A stretch of DNA of 64,000 bases from Ameyamaea chiangmaiensis (GCF_025995235.1 NZ_BAPT01000010.1:1-64000); one strand, 5' to 3'. Shown: positions 51,607 to 60,335, numbered from the stretch's first letter. Numbers and translations are program-made. The notes: a model not told the origin generated them from the letters alone.

Positions 51607-52658
51607 CGGGCGGTCGGGCCCTGACGCTGGAGGCGTCGATCCGCGACAGGGCGCTGGCGCTGGGGTTTGATGCGGTGGGATTTTGCGCGGCCTCTCTCGG
51701 GACTGAGGCACGGCACCGGCTTCGGGATTTTCTGGCACAGGGGCACCACGGCTCCATGGGGTGGCTGGCCGATCGGGCGCAGCAGCGGGGCGATCCCCGG
51801 GCGCTGTGGCCGGAGGCGCGCAGTGTCATTGCGTTGGGCCTGTCGTACGCTCCCGATGGCGATGCGCTGGAGACGCTGGGGCGGCCGGCGTGTGGCAACA
51901 TCTCCGTCTATGCCCGGAACCGGGATTACCACGATGTCGTCAAGGGGATGCTCAAGCATCTGGCGCAGTTCGTCGTGAAGGCGGGTGGTCCGGCGGAGGT
52001 GAAGGTCTTCGTCGACACGGCGCCGGTGATGGAGAAGCCGCTGGCGGAGCAGGCGCGGCTGGGCTGGCAGGGCAAGCATACGAACCTGGTGTCGCGCACG
52101 CAGGGAAGTTGGCTCTTTCTGGGTGAGATTTACACGACGCTCGATCTGGTGCCGTCCGCGCCGGTGGCGGGCGGGTGCGGGAGCTGCGCGCGTTGTCTGG
52201 ACGCGTGTCCGACGCAGGCGTTTCCGGCGCCGTATCGGATGGATGCGCGTCGATGCATTTCGTATCTGACGATTGAGCATGTGGGCCCGATACCGGACGA
52301 GTTTCGCGAGGCGATGGGCAATCGGATCTATGGGTGTGACGATTGTCTGGCCGTGTGTCCGTGGAACCGGTTTGCGGCGGCCTCGCGTCATATCAAGCTG
52401 CGGGAGCGGGATGATTTGCGGGCGCCGGATCTCGACCGGCTGGCGGGGCTTGACGACGCGGGGTTCCGGGCCTTGTTCGCGGGATCGCCGATCAAGCGGA
52501 TCGGACGGAACCGGTTTGTGCGCAACGTGTTGATGGCGATCGGTAATTCGGGGCAGAGGCGATTGCGGCCGTCGGCGGCGCGGCTGTGTCACGATCCGGA
52601 TCCGGTGGTGGCCGAGGCGGCCGTCTGGGCCTGTTCGCGGCTGGACGCGCTGGCATGA
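51603..52658 (+). CDS. queG: Epoxyqueuosine reductase
   Basis: Cobalamin- and iron-sulfur-dependent enzyme that reduces epoxyqueuosine to queuosine, the last step of the pathway (351 residues). The N-terminal B12-binding region has GFDAVGFC, MGWLADR and the FVDTAPVMEKPLAEQAGLG-like stretch; two 4Fe-4S ligand sets are CGSCARCLDACP and CDDCLAVCPWN. A HEAT-like tail follows. The GTG at 51603 overlaps the tgt stop and its own stop overlaps the next start, so the four genes are translationally linked. B12 dependence is shared with metH in this window. Confidence 0.95.
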   Translation: MTGGRALTLEASIRDRALALGFDAVGFCAASLGTEARHRLRDFLAQGHHGSMGWLADRAQQRGDPRALWPEARSVIALGLSYAPDGDALETLGRPACGNISVYARNRDYHDVVKGMLKHLAQFVVKAGGPAEVKVFVDTAPVMEKPLAEQARLGWQGKHTNLVSRTQGSWLFLGEIYTTLDLVPSAPVAGGCGSCARCLDACPTQAFPAPYRMDARRCISYLTIEHVGPIPDEFREAMGNRIYGCDDCLAVCPWNRFAAASRHIKLRERDDLRAPDLDRLAGLDDAGFRALFAGSPIKRIGRNRFVRNVLMAIGNSGQRRLRPSAARLCHDPDPVVAEAAVWACSRLDALA

Positions 52659-52924
52659 GCGGGCTGCGCAAGCGGAGCCTGATGGTGTCCGGTCACCGCA
52701 CGAGCGTGGCGCTTGAGCCGGCGTTCTGGTGCGTGATCGAGGCGATGGCGGCCGATCGGGACCTTGCCGTCGCGGCGTTGATTGCCGCGTTGGATGCGGG
52801 GAGGGACGCGGACCAGCCGCTGGCGTCAGCGCTGCGTGTCGCGGCCTTGCGCTGGAGTGCGCGAGCGGGTCTGATCGAGGAACGGCCGCACGGGCCGAGT
52901 GGACCGGGCGGCGAGGCGGGGTAG
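52655..52924 (+). CDS. Ribbon-helix-helix domain protein
   Basis: An 89-residue protein of the RHH_4 type (PF13467-like): RKRSLMVSGHRTSVALEPAFW forms the DNA-contacting strand and first helix, and ADRDLAVAALIAALDAG the second helix, followed by a LASALRVAALRW motif. It probably binds DNA as a dimer; its targets are unknown. The ATG overlaps the queG stop (ATGA), so it is made with the queuosine enzymes and may regulate them or a neighbouring operon. Confidence 0.82.
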   Translation: MSGLRKRSLMVSGHRTSVALEPAFWCVIEAMAADRDLAVAALIAALDAGRDADQPLASALRVAALRWSARAGLIEERPHGPSGPGGEAG

Positions 52925-52932
52925 AGTAGCGC

Positions 52933-53757
52933 ATGGCCATGTGGGGAAAGTTGTTCGGCGGTGTTGCCGGCTTTGCGATGGGTGGCGGCGTGGGCGCTGT
53001 CGTCGGCGCGGCACTGGGCCACGCGGCCGACTCGGGCTCGCTGTTGCAGTCGCCCCCGGGGGGATGGCGCGATGGCTGGCCGTCACGCCGGGCGCCGGAT
53101 CCGACGGGGGCCGCCGCCCTTATGGCGGCCAAAGTGGCGGCGGCGATGGGACGGCGCGAGCAGTTGTATGCCCTGTCGCTGGTGATGTTATCGGCCAAGC
53201 TTGCACGGATTGACGGGCCGGTGAATCGGGCGGAGATCAACGCGTTTCGTGGCCGCTTTCAGATCCCGCGCGAGAATGTGGCCGAGATCGGGCGTCTGTT
53301 CGATCAGGCACGGACGCGTACCGATGATTACGAGATGTTCGCGCGTGAACTTGGCCGCGTCTACGCCGACGACCGGCAGCCGCTGGAAGATCTGCTGGGC
53401 GTCCTGTTTGCGATCGCCCGGGCCGATTCGCCGGACGGCGCCATCAATGCGCGCGAGCGGCGGTATCTCGACCGGGTGCATGCGGCGTTCGGGTTGAGCC
53501 CGGGGGCCTGGGACCGGGCGGAGAACGGTGCGGCGCGACCCACGGTGGACGAGGGGGACGCGTATCGCGAACTGGGAGTGATGCCATCCGCCAGTGATGA
53601 CGAGGTGCGCGGCGCGTGGCGACGGTTGGTGCGGGAGCTGCACCCGGACGTGATGAGCGCGCGTGGTGCGGCAGAGGCGGAGCGGGTCCGCGCGACGGTT
53701 CGCGTGGCGCGCGTGAATGCGGCGTGGGACCGGATCAAGCGCGACCGGCGACTGTGA
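52933..53757 (+). CDS. TerB/DnaJ co-chaperone (DjlA-like)
   Basis: A 274-residue protein. A short glycine-zipper segment (about 9-32, GVAGFAMGGGVGAVVGAALG) may insert in the membrane; residues about 60-190 are a TerB-like helical domain; about 212-274 a J domain (DAYRELGVMPSASDDEVRGAWRRL) with the HPD motif at 237-239 needed to stimulate DnaK. This is the layout of DjlA, an inner-membrane co-chaperone linked to envelope stress in E. coli. The ATG at 52933 follows the RHH stop by 8 bp with GGGGTAGAG upstream. Confidence 0.88.
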   Translation: MAMWGKLFGGVAGFAMGGGVGAVVGAALGHAADSGSLLQSPPGGWRDGWPSRRAPDPTGAAALMAAKVAAAMGRREQLYALSLVMLSAKLARIDGPVNRAEINAFRGRFQIPRENVAEIGRLFDQARTRTDDYEMFARELGRVYADDRQPLEDLLGVLFAIARADSPDGAINARERRYLDRVHAAFGLSPGAWDRAENGAARPTVDEGDAYRELGVMPSASDDEVRGAWRRLVRELHPDVMSARGAAEAERVRATVRVARVNAAWDRIKRDRRL

Positions 53758-53942
53758 TTTTTTCGTTCGTCGTGCAACAGATGCACGTGGCGGTCGTATT
53801 AGCCCGGCGCGCGGACGGATTGCAGATGGCGGCGCACATGCTAGAGAGTATGGGATGTCGGCTTGCTGACGACCGTTGATGAAAAGACGGCTGCCCCGGG
53901 TTGGTCCGGACGTGGTCCGACCCTATGCCGTTGAGGACGAGG

Positions 53943-54755
53943 ATGCGCGCTGTAACCCTGACGAAATTCTTTCCTGTCCGCCCGGGGTTTGCACGCGGAG
54001 CCGTCCGGACGGCGACGATGGCGGCTGTGCTGGCCTCAGCGGCCTGCGGTCCTCTGACGACGCCCAAGCCGACCGACCCGGACGCGCTGGCCGACTACCG
54101 GGAGGCCAACGACAAGTACGAGCCGCTCAACCGGAAGATGTATAATCTGAACATGAAGGTGTACAAGTATGCCTTCAGGCCGGTGGGTAAGGCCTATATT
54201 TGGGCGGTGCCGTCGCCGGTGCGCGACGCGCTGGGCGATATGGTGCAGACGATGAACGAGCCGATCGTCTTCTTCACGGACGTGGGCGCCGGCCGTCCCC
54301 GTCGGGCGGGCGACGCGTTTGTCCGTTGGACAGTCAATATGACGGCGGGCGTTGGTGGTTTGATCGATGTCGCCAAGATGCTGGGCTATCCCCATCATGA
54401 CGATGACGCGGGTCTGGTCCTGGCGACGTGGGGCGTGCCCTCGGGCCCCTATCTGTTCCTGCCGGGCATGGGGCCCTCGTCGTTCCGCGACTCGGCGGGG
54501 TATGGTATCGATGTAGGTCTGTCGCCGTGGAACTACGTGCCGCGGGGTTACGGCCTTTTAACTTTCAACTGGGCTTATAATATTGCCGGTATAATCAACG
54601 GCGCGGCAAATTCGATCGACGCCTTCGATCAGGTGCAGCGTGACGCGCTCGACCCGTATGCGTTCATTCGCAGCGCGTATCAGCAGCAGCGCCGTGCCCA
54701 GGCCGAAGCGATCAAGAACGACCATCGGGCCACGACGCCCGACTGGTACAATTGA
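53943..54755 (+). CDS. mlaA: MlaA/VacJ outer-membrane lipoprotein
   Basis: An outer-membrane lipoprotein of about 270 residues that removes misplaced phospholipids from the outer leaflet. The signal ends SAAC (C35), followed by DPLE-like DKYEPLNRKMYNLNMKVYKY, a pattern of the family, and by FLPGMGPSSFRDSAGYGIDV. The ATG at 53943 was selected because GAGG lies 6 nt upstream; ATG 53925 and TTG 53901 are in frame and possible. It is coupled to mlaC, the periplasmic lipid carrier. The MlaFEDB transporter is not in the window. Confidence 0.94.
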   Translation: MRAVTLTKFFPVRPGFARGAVRTATMAAVLASAACGPLTTPKPTDPDALADYREANDKYEPLNRKMYNLNMKVYKYAFRPVGKAYIWAVPSPVRDALGDMVQTMNEPIVFFTDVGAGRPRRAGDAFVRWTVNMTAGVGGLIDVAKMLGYPHHDDDAGLVLATWGVPSGPYLFLPGMGPSSFRDSAGYGIDVGLSPWNYVPRGYGLLTFNWAYNIAGIINGAANSIDAFDQVQRDALDPYAFIRSAYQQQRRAQAEAIKNDHRATTPDWYN

Positions 54756-54772
54756 AGCAGGACAAGTCAGAC

Positions 54773-55408
54773 ATGGGTTCTACGTTCTTCCGGTCCGTTG
54801 CCTTCCGTCGCCGCGCGCTCGGGCTCGTGGTCATCGGTGGTCTTCTGGCAGGTGGTGGTGCGGTTCCGGGCCACGCGGCGTCGGGCTCGGCGCATGATTT
54901 CGTCCAGCATTTCGGCGATCAGCTGGTTGCGATCATCAACAGCAAGCAGTCGTCGTCCGCCAAGAAGGCCGCGCTGGAGCCGTTGATCCAGCAGAATATC
55001 GATGTCGATTCGATCGGCCGTTATTGTCTGGGACGCTACTGGAAGGTGGCGACGCCGGACGAGCGGGCGCAGTTCCTGCAGCTGTTCCACAAGGTCATGA
55101 TCAACGCCGTGTCCGAGCGGATGGTCGGCGACTATCAGGGTGTCACGTTCACGATCGGGAACACCATCAGCCAGGATGGTGATGAACTGGTTGATGGCGT
55201 CATCAATCGTCCCGGCAACCCGCCTGCCAACGTTCAGCTGGAGATCAGCACGCAATCGGGATCGCCGAAAGTCGTCGATCTCAAGGGTGAAGGCGCCAGC
55301 CTGCGTCTGACCCAACGTGGCGACTATGCGAGCTATATCGCGCAGAATGGTGGCCAGGTGAGCGCGCTGATCAAGGCGTTGCAGAAGCAGGTGTCGCGCA
55401 ACGACTGA
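54773..55408 (+). CDS. mlaC: MlaC phospholipid-binding periplasmic protein
   Basis: A 211-residue soluble lipid shuttle (toluene-tolerance Ttg2D family) between MlaA and the inner-membrane MlaFEDB complex. The signal peptide (1-35, cleavage after GHA) is followed by an all-helical and sheet domain with DFVQHFGDQLVAIIN, the LGRYWKVATPDERAQFLQLF stretch and DYQGVTFTIGNT. The ATG at 54773 follows AGGA; a TTG overlapping the mlaA stop (54752) is the alternative. A terminator lies 40 bp downstream, closing the mlaA-mlaC unit. Confidence 0.94.
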   Translation: MGSTFFRSVAFRRRALGLVVIGGLLAGGGAVPGHAASGSAHDFVQHFGDQLVAIINSKQSSSAKKAALEPLIQQNIDVDSIGRYCLGRYWKVATPDERAQFLQLFHKVMINAVSERMVGDYQGVTFTIGNTISQDGDELVDGVINRPGNPPANVQLEISTQSGSPKVVDLKGEGASLRLTQRGDYASYIAQNGGQVSALIKALQKQVSRND

Positions 55409-55449
55409 ACGGCGGGCGAAAGGGCCCGGCGATTTTGGACCTCTGGCGG

Positions 55450-55475
55450 GGCCGTCTCGGATGAGGCGGCCTTTT
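55450..55475 (+). terminator. Rho-independent terminator of mlaC
   Basis: A 9-bp stem with one G-T pair (GGCCGTCTC / GAGGCGGCC), a GGAT loop and a TTTT run, about 40 bp past the mlaC stop. Confidence 0.8.
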
Positions 55476-55494
55476 GTCTATGGGGGGTGGTCCT

Positions 55495-55995
55495 TTAGCC
55501 TCTGACGCTCTCGAAGACGAGCATGCTGTGTCCGTCGCGGTCGAAGCGATCGCAGACGCGCATGCCGATGCCGCCGAGGATGGTTCTTGAGGCGATATTG
55601 GTCTCGCGTGCCACGGCGATGACCCGCGGCAGTCCTTCGTCATGCGCATAGTTCAGCACGGCAGCCGCGGCCTCGCGCGCGAGGCCGCGGCCTGTGGCCC
55701 ATGGCCAGAGAGCGAAGCGCAGGCCCATGCCGCGCCCGTCCGGCCGTTCGTGCAGTCCGGTGATGCCGACGAAGCGCCCATTTTCGTGGATGGTGAACAT
55801 GCCGACGCGCCGCCGGGCCCAGAGGGCGAGGTCGTCGGCCATGTCGGCCTCGGACTGGGCCCGGGTCCGGACGCCGCCGAGCATCAGGCCAAAGGCGCCG
55901 GGGTCGGCTTTCAGGCGCGCGACCTCGTCAATGTCCTGCCAGGTGACAGGACTGACGATAAGGCGGGGGGTACGGAGTTGACGCAGGGCGGTCAT
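55495..55995 (-). CDS. GNAT family N-acetyltransferase (RimJ/RimL-like)
   Basis: A 166-residue acetyltransferase starting LRTPRLIVSPVTWQDIDEVARL, typical of the RimJ/RimL subgroup. The acetyl-CoA-binding motif A lies in LWPWATGRGLAREAAAAVLNYA (GRGLA replaces Q/RxxGxG/A) and the FMxN-like region reads ETNIASRTILGGIGM. It might acetylate a ribosomal protein, an amino acid or a small amine. It ends 19 bp after the mlaC terminator and is convergent with mlaC; ettA lies upstream on the same strand with 34 bp between. Confidence 0.87.
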   Translation of the reverse strand: MTALRQLRTPRLIVSPVTWQDIDEVARLKADPGAFGLMLGGVRTRAQSEADMADDLALWARRRVGMFTIHENGRFVGITGLHERPDGRGMGLRFALWPWATGRGLAREAAAAVLNYAHDEGLPRVIAVARETNIASRTILGGIGMRVCDRFDRDGHSMLVFESVRG

Positions 55996-56029
55996 GGCCG
56001 GGGATCAGTCGTGCCCCCGGCCATACGTG

Positions 56030-57709
56030 TCAGCGGGCGAGCGGGCGATACTTGATGCGTCCGGGTTCGGTGGCATCGGGGCCAAGGCGGCGGCGTTTGT
56101 CCTCTTCATAAGCCTGGAAGTTCCCTTCGAACCATTCGACGTGGCTGTCGCCTTCGAAGGCCAGGATATGGGTTGCGAGGCGATCCAGGAACCACCGATC
56201 ATGGCTGATGATGACCGCGCAGCCGGCAAATTCGGCCAAGGCGTCTTCGAGCGCACGCAGCGTGTCGACGTCGAGGTCGTTGGTCGGTTCGTCGAGCAGG
56301 ATGACGTTGCTTTCCTTGCGGAGCATCTTGGCGAGATGGACGCGATTGCGCTCGCCGCCTGACAGGATGCCGACTTTCTTTTGCTGGTCCGAACCCTTGA
56401 AGTTGAAGGCACCCACATAGGCACGCGACGGCACGGCCCGCTTACCGAGATAGATGACGTCGGTTCCGCCGGAGATTTCTTCCCACACGCTCTTGTCATC
56501 GTCGAGCGAGTTGCGGGACTGATCGACGTAGCCGAGCTTGACGGTGTCCCCGATCTTCAGTTCGCCGCTGTCGGGCGTTTCCTGGCCTACGATCATCTTG
56601 AAGAGGGTCGATTTACCCGCACCGTTGGGGCCGATCACGCCGACGATGCCGCCCGGAGGCAGCTTGAAGCTGAGATCGTCGATCAGGAGGCGGTTGCCGA
56701 ACGCCTTGCGCAGGTCTTCGGCCTCGATCACGGTGTTGCCCAGGCGGGGGCCGGGTGAAATGGCGATATCGGCCGCGCCGGTCGCCTGCTCGCTGGAAGC
56801 GGCGAGCATTTCCTCGTACTTCTGGATACGGGCCTTGCTCTTGGTCTGGCGCGCCTTCGGGCTGGAGGCGATCCATTCCTGTTCGGCGGCCAGGGCGCGC
56901 TGACGGCTGCTTTCCTCTTTTTCTTCCTGGGCAAGGCGTTTGCGCTTCTGCGCGAGCCACGACGAGTAGTTGCCTTCGAACGGATAGCCGCGCCCGCGCT
57001 CGATTTCGAGAATCCAGTTGGTGACGTTGTCGAGGAAGTAGCGGTCATGGGTGATGACCATGACGGTGCCTTCGTAGTCGCGCAGGGTGCGTTCGAGCCA
57101 CGCGACGCTTTCCGCGTCGAGATGGTTGGTCGGCTCGTCCAGCAGAAGGATATCGGGTTTTTCGAGCAGCAGGCGGCATAGGGCCACGCGACGGCGCTCG
57201 CCGCCCGACAGCTTGGTCACCGGGCTGTCGGCGGGTGGGCAGCGCAGGGCGTCGAGCGCGATTTCGGTCTTGCGGTCGAGGTCCCAGCCGTCGCCGGCGT
57301 CGATCTTTTCCTGCAGTTCGGCCTGTTCGGCGAGAAGGGTGTTCATCTCGTCGTCGTCCATAGGTTCGGCGAACTTCATGGAGATCTCGTTGAATCGGTC
57401 GACGGCGATCTTGAGGTCACCGAAGCCCAGTGCCACGTTTTCGCCCACGGTGAGGGTTTCGTCGAGCTTGGGTTCCTGTTCGAGGTAGCCCACGCGCACG
57501 CCTTCGGCGGCCCATGCTTCGCCGCCGTATTCCTTGTCGAGGCCGGCCATGATCTTGAGCAGGGTCGATTTACCGGCGCCGTTGACACCCAGCACGCCGA
57601 TCTTGACGCCTGGCAGGAACGACAGGGTGATGCCCTTGAAGACCTCGCGGCCGCCCGGATAGGCCTTGGTGAGGTCCTTCATGACATAGACATACTGATA
57701 AGCGGCCAT
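56030..57709 (-). CDS. ettA: Energy-dependent translational throttle protein EttA
   Basis: A ribosome-associated ABC-F ATPase (559 residues) that binds the E site and gates entry into elongation according to ATP/ADP levels. There are two ABC domains without membrane segments: Walker A GVNGAGKST and GPNGAGKST, signatures LSGGERRRVAL and LSGGERNRVHL, Walker B ILLLDEPTNHLDAES and ILLDEPTNDLDVDT. The linker between them (RKRLAQEEKEESSRQRALAAEQEWI) is the P-site tRNA-interaction motif. The start MAAYQYVYVMKDLTKAYPGG and AGAGGAG site are standard. Confidence 0.96.
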   Translation of the reverse strand: MAAYQYVYVMKDLTKAYPGGREVFKGITLSFLPGVKIGVLGVNGAGKSTLLKIMAGLDKEYGGEAWAAEGVRVGYLEQEPKLDETLTVGENVALGFGDLKIAVDRFNEISMKFAEPMDDDEMNTLLAEQAELQEKIDAGDGWDLDRKTEIALDALRCPPADSPVTKLSGGERRRVALCRLLLEKPDILLLDEPTNHLDAESVAWLERTLRDYEGTVMVITHDRYFLDNVTNWILEIERGRGYPFEGNYSSWLAQKRKRLAQEEKEESSRQRALAAEQEWIASSPKARQTKSKARIQKYEEMLAASSEQATGAADIAISPGPRLGNTVIEAEDLRKAFGNRLLIDDLSFKLPPGGIVGVIGPNGAGKSTLFKMIVGQETPDSGELKIGDTVKLGYVDQSRNSLDDDKSVWEEISGGTDVIYLGKRAVPSRAYVGAFNFKGSDQQKKVGILSGGERNRVHLAKMLRKESNVILLDEPTNDLDVDTLRALEDALAEFAGCAVIISHDRWFLDRLATHILAFEGDSHVEWFEGNFQAYEEDKRRRLGPDATEPGRIKYRPLAR

Positions 57710-57785
57710 GGGGTGCTCCTCTGCCGAAGGCGGGTGTGGGGTGCGGTGCGGTCGGCGGCGCTGCCGGGGCGTGGCGTCGGATGCC

Positions 57786-57859
57786 TGCGCCCGGCAGGAC
57801 TTGAACCCGCAACCAAGCCGTTATGAGCGGCCCGCTCTAACCAATTGAGCTACGGGCGC
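57786..57859 (-). tRNA. tRNA with CAU anticodon, probably tRNA-Ile2 (lysidine-modified)
   Basis: A complete cloverleaf on the minus strand: acceptor GCGCCCG/CGGGCGC with discriminator A, D arm TAGCTCAATTGGTTAGAGC, anticodon stem GGCCG/CGGCT with loop CTCATAA (anticodon CAU), and T arm containing GGTTCAAGTCC. It is not the initiator, as position 1-72 is a normal pair and the anticodon stem lacks the three G-C pairs. The variable/T region TTGGT.GCGGGTTCAAGTCC resembles isoleucine tRNA(CAU) more than elongator methionine tRNA. CCA is not encoded. Confidence 0.85.
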
Positions 57860-57980
57860 GCAGGCTGTCCCTGATCTCGCGCAAGTTGGCCGGTTTGGCA
57901 AGCTGTAAAGGCGGCGGATTGGCAATGGATCGCGGCGTCGATAGGTTGTCGACGTATTCTGGTGAAGGAGTGTCACAGCT

Positions 57981-58508
57981 ATGGACGTCTCGAAGATTTC
58001 TCCCGGCAAGGACGTGCCGTTCGACATCAATGTTGTGGTCGAGATCCCTGAGGGGTCATCGGTGAAGTATGAGGTGGACAAGGACAGCGGAGCACTGGTC
58101 GTCGATCGCTTCGTGTTCACGCCGATGGCTTATCCGGCAGCGTATGGGTTCATCCCGGGCACGCTGGCCGCGGACGGCGATCCTGCGGATGCGCTGGTTC
58201 TGGCGCCCGGGCCGATCGTGCCGGGCGCGGTGATTCGGTGTCGCCCGATCGGGATGCTGAAGATGGAGGATGAAAGCGGGCAGGACGAGAAAATCATCTG
58301 CGTGCCGCACGATAAGATCCATCCTCAGTTCTCGACGGTGCAGGCGATCGCTGATCTGCCGCAGATCACGGTGCAGGCCATCGAGCATTTTTTCACCCAT
58401 TACAAGGACCTTGAGAAGGGCAAGTGGGTGAAGGTCACGGGCTGGGCCGGCAAGGACGAAGCTGGCCAGGTGATTACCGAGGCGCTGGCGGCCGCGACCA
58501 AGGGCTGA
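57981..58508 (+). CDS. ppa: Inorganic pyrophosphatase
   Basis: Soluble family I pyrophosphatase (175 residues) that hydrolyses PPi formed in biosynthesis. The Mg-binding signature DGDPADALV and the surrounding FTPMAYPAAYGFIPGT are intact, as are the KYEVDKDSG strand and the late HYKDLEKGKWVKV helix. It forms hexamers in most bacteria. The start MDVSKISPGKDVP and GAAGGAG site fit. It stands alone between the tRNA gene and an AT-rich gap. Confidence 0.96.
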   Translation: MDVSKISPGKDVPFDINVVVEIPEGSSVKYEVDKDSGALVVDRFVFTPMAYPAAYGFIPGTLAADGDPADALVLAPGPIVPGAVIRCRPIGMLKMEDESGQDEKIICVPHDKIHPQFSTVQAIADLPQITVQAIEHFFTHYKDLEKGKWVKVTGWAGKDEAGQVITEALAAATKG

Positions 58509-58834
58509 ACGCTTCAAAGGGGGGGTGATGCCAAAATGGCACGCTCCTCCAAGATGTTGAGTTCGCTCTCAGATTCGTGTTTATGTGTGGATTAAATATC
58601 ATTTAAAAAGAGAATACCGACGCGATGAGAGACGGGCGAGGTTCCGGACGAAGCGCGGCAGTCGACAGACCACAACAAGAAAAAATAAGGTATGACGATG
58701 CGTATGATAGGCTGCTGGTTTAGTCAGTACACATGATCTGACTTTATTAAAGTAGATTAGAAAATATCGACCGGCTCTCTACCTTTGTAGATGGGTTCTG
58801 GTTTTATGCTCCAACAATAAAGTCAATAAGAACG
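58509..58834. other. AT-rich intergenic region upstream of the porin
   Basis: A 326-bp gap with visibly lower GC than the flanks. It contains a TGCCA/TGGCA repeat near 58530, an inverted repeat at 58722-58743, and several A/T tracts near 58590-58600 and 58740-58770. It likely holds the promoter and operator of the porin gene. I see no coding sequence. Confidence 0.5.
58722..58743 (+). promoter_or_regulatory. Inverted repeat upstream of porin (possible operator)
   Basis: AGTCAG and CTGACT form a perfect 6-bp inverted repeat separated by 10 nt, about 90 bp before the porin start. The spacing fits one helical turn, as for a dimeric repressor or activator site. No regulator can be named. Confidence 0.35.
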
Positions 58835-60295
58835 ATGAGCATGAGAACACATAACACGCACAGCAACGTGCTGGCAGTGAAGTCTTTTTTGTATGCGGGG
58901 ATCGCATGCGTGGCGATGTCGGGTGTGGCGTCGGCGCAGACGTCGCTTAATCCCAGTGTTCGTGTCAATACGCCCCTGAATACTAAAGCTTTTGGGGAGA
59001 GTTCGGTTCCTCCGCTACCTCATCCGGAGGCTGTGTGGGAGGATCCGTTTGGCTGGAATACATGGCTGCGTGACCGCGGCGTGGCGTTCCTTTTGGACAA
59101 CCGAAACGAGTTCGCTGGTATTGTAGGTCCTGTGACGCATTCTTATGGATTGCGGAAGGGGAGTTCGAGTGCGGGCCAGTATGCTTTCGAAAATGATATC
59201 GATTGGGAGCGTCTGGCGGGCATTCGCGGGTTCAGTACGCACGCGCTGGTCGTGGGACGTTACGGTATCCCGGCGAGTCGCATGTTCGGTGACAATGTCA
59301 ACCCAAGCCAGGAAATCTACGGCGCGGGTGGCAACGTGGCTGTCCACTTTGTCTATGGCTATGGTGAAGAGACGTTTGGCCATGGCCGATTTGACGTGGC
59401 GGCGGGTCGTATTCCCTTCCTGAACGATTTCTCGTCGAACCCGCTGTACTGTAACTATATGAATAACGCGTTCTGCGGAAACCCGAAGGCGGCATCTGAC
59501 AACACGGCGCATTCGTCTTATCCGGATGCGGTGTGGGCGGCACGTTTTCGGCTTCGGCCTACGACGCATACCTATATTCAGACGGGTGTGTATTTCAGTC
59601 AGGCTGGAATCTATGGCGTGAAGCAGTATCGGACTGGTTTCAAGTTGAACGGCGCGGACATCAACGGTGAATCGATCCCGGTAGAAATTGGCTGGGAACC
59701 GGTGTTTGGGCATGGGACACTGCCCGGCCATTACAAGCTGGGCTATGCCCGCGACACAATCGATCACAGTGATAATTATTACGATGGTAACGGCCGGCCC
59801 TATGCCCTGACGGGACTGACGCCGCGTAAAGATCATGGCGCGAACGCAGCGTGGCTACTTGTCGATCAGATGCTTTATCATTTTGACAAAGGCACGCCAG
59901 ATGCTGGCGTTACGTTCCTTGGCGGCATGTATTACAATAGTGAGCGGTCGTCGATGCGGTCGCAGCAGTACCAGGCTGGTGTTCTGGCGCGGGGCTTCTG
60001 GGCAGCCCGTCCGAAGGACGGCGCGGGGCTGAATTTCGCCTACACGCGTGTGTCCGGGCAAGCTGCGCGCACTCAGGAATTGCAGCTGATGCAGGGGGTT
60101 CTGCCGGGTTCCTTGCTAAACGGGTCTTACGGGCCTCAGAGCTACGGCATGGTCCTGGAAGCGAATTATCAAATCCATGTTTATCGGGGTATTACGGTTT
60201 CGCCGGATTTTCAGTACTACTTCCATCCTGGCGCACAACGCGTGCTGCGCGATACAGCGGTATTGGGCGTGTGGTCGCACTTCGAACTGTTTTGA
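58835..60295 (+). CDS. OprB-type carbohydrate-selective porin
   Basis: A 486-residue outer-membrane beta-barrel. The signal peptide ends near residue 34 (VASAQT). Mature features are the OprB-like DPFGWNTWLRDRGVAFLLDNRNEFAGI, many alternating aromatic strands, FDVAAGRIPFLNDFSSNPLYCNYMNNAFCGNP, and the final FYYFHPG...GVWSHFELF ending in Phe, as required for barrel assembly. OprB porins admit glucose and other sugars. Codon choice is less GC-rich than in neighbouring genes. ATG 58835 or ATG 58841 can start. It is convergent with gmk. Confidence 0.9.
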   Translation: MSMRTHNTHSNVLAVKSFLYAGIACVAMSGVASAQTSLNPSVRVNTPLNTKAFGESSVPPLPHPEAVWEDPFGWNTWLRDRGVAFLLDNRNEFAGIVGPVTHSYGLRKGSSSAGQYAFENDIDWERLAGIRGFSTHALVVGRYGIPASRMFGDNVNPSQEIYGAGGNVAVHFVYGYGEETFGHGRFDVAAGRIPFLNDFSSNPLYCNYMNNAFCGNPKAASDNTAHSSYPDAVWAARFRLRPTTHTYIQTGVYFSQAGIYGVKQYRTGFKLNGADINGESIPVEIGWEPVFGHGTLPGHYKLGYARDTIDHSDNYYDGNGRPYALTGLTPRKDHGANAAWLLVDQMLYHFDKGTPDAGVTFLGGMYYNSERSSMRSQQYQAGVLARGFWAARPKDGAGLNFAYTRVSGQAARTQELQLMQGVLPGSLLNGSYGPQSYGMVLEANYQIHVYRGITVSPDFQYYFHPGAQRVLRDTAVLGVWSHFELF

Positions 60296-60335
60296 TACCG
60301 CAAGTTTCGGACGTGCGTAAAATCGTCTGAATTGC

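Noticed and set aside
57786..57859. tRNA gene as the prophage attachment site
   Set aside because: Three unrelated chromosomal genes lie between it and the phage genes, and its 3' end is not repeated near 61.6 kb.
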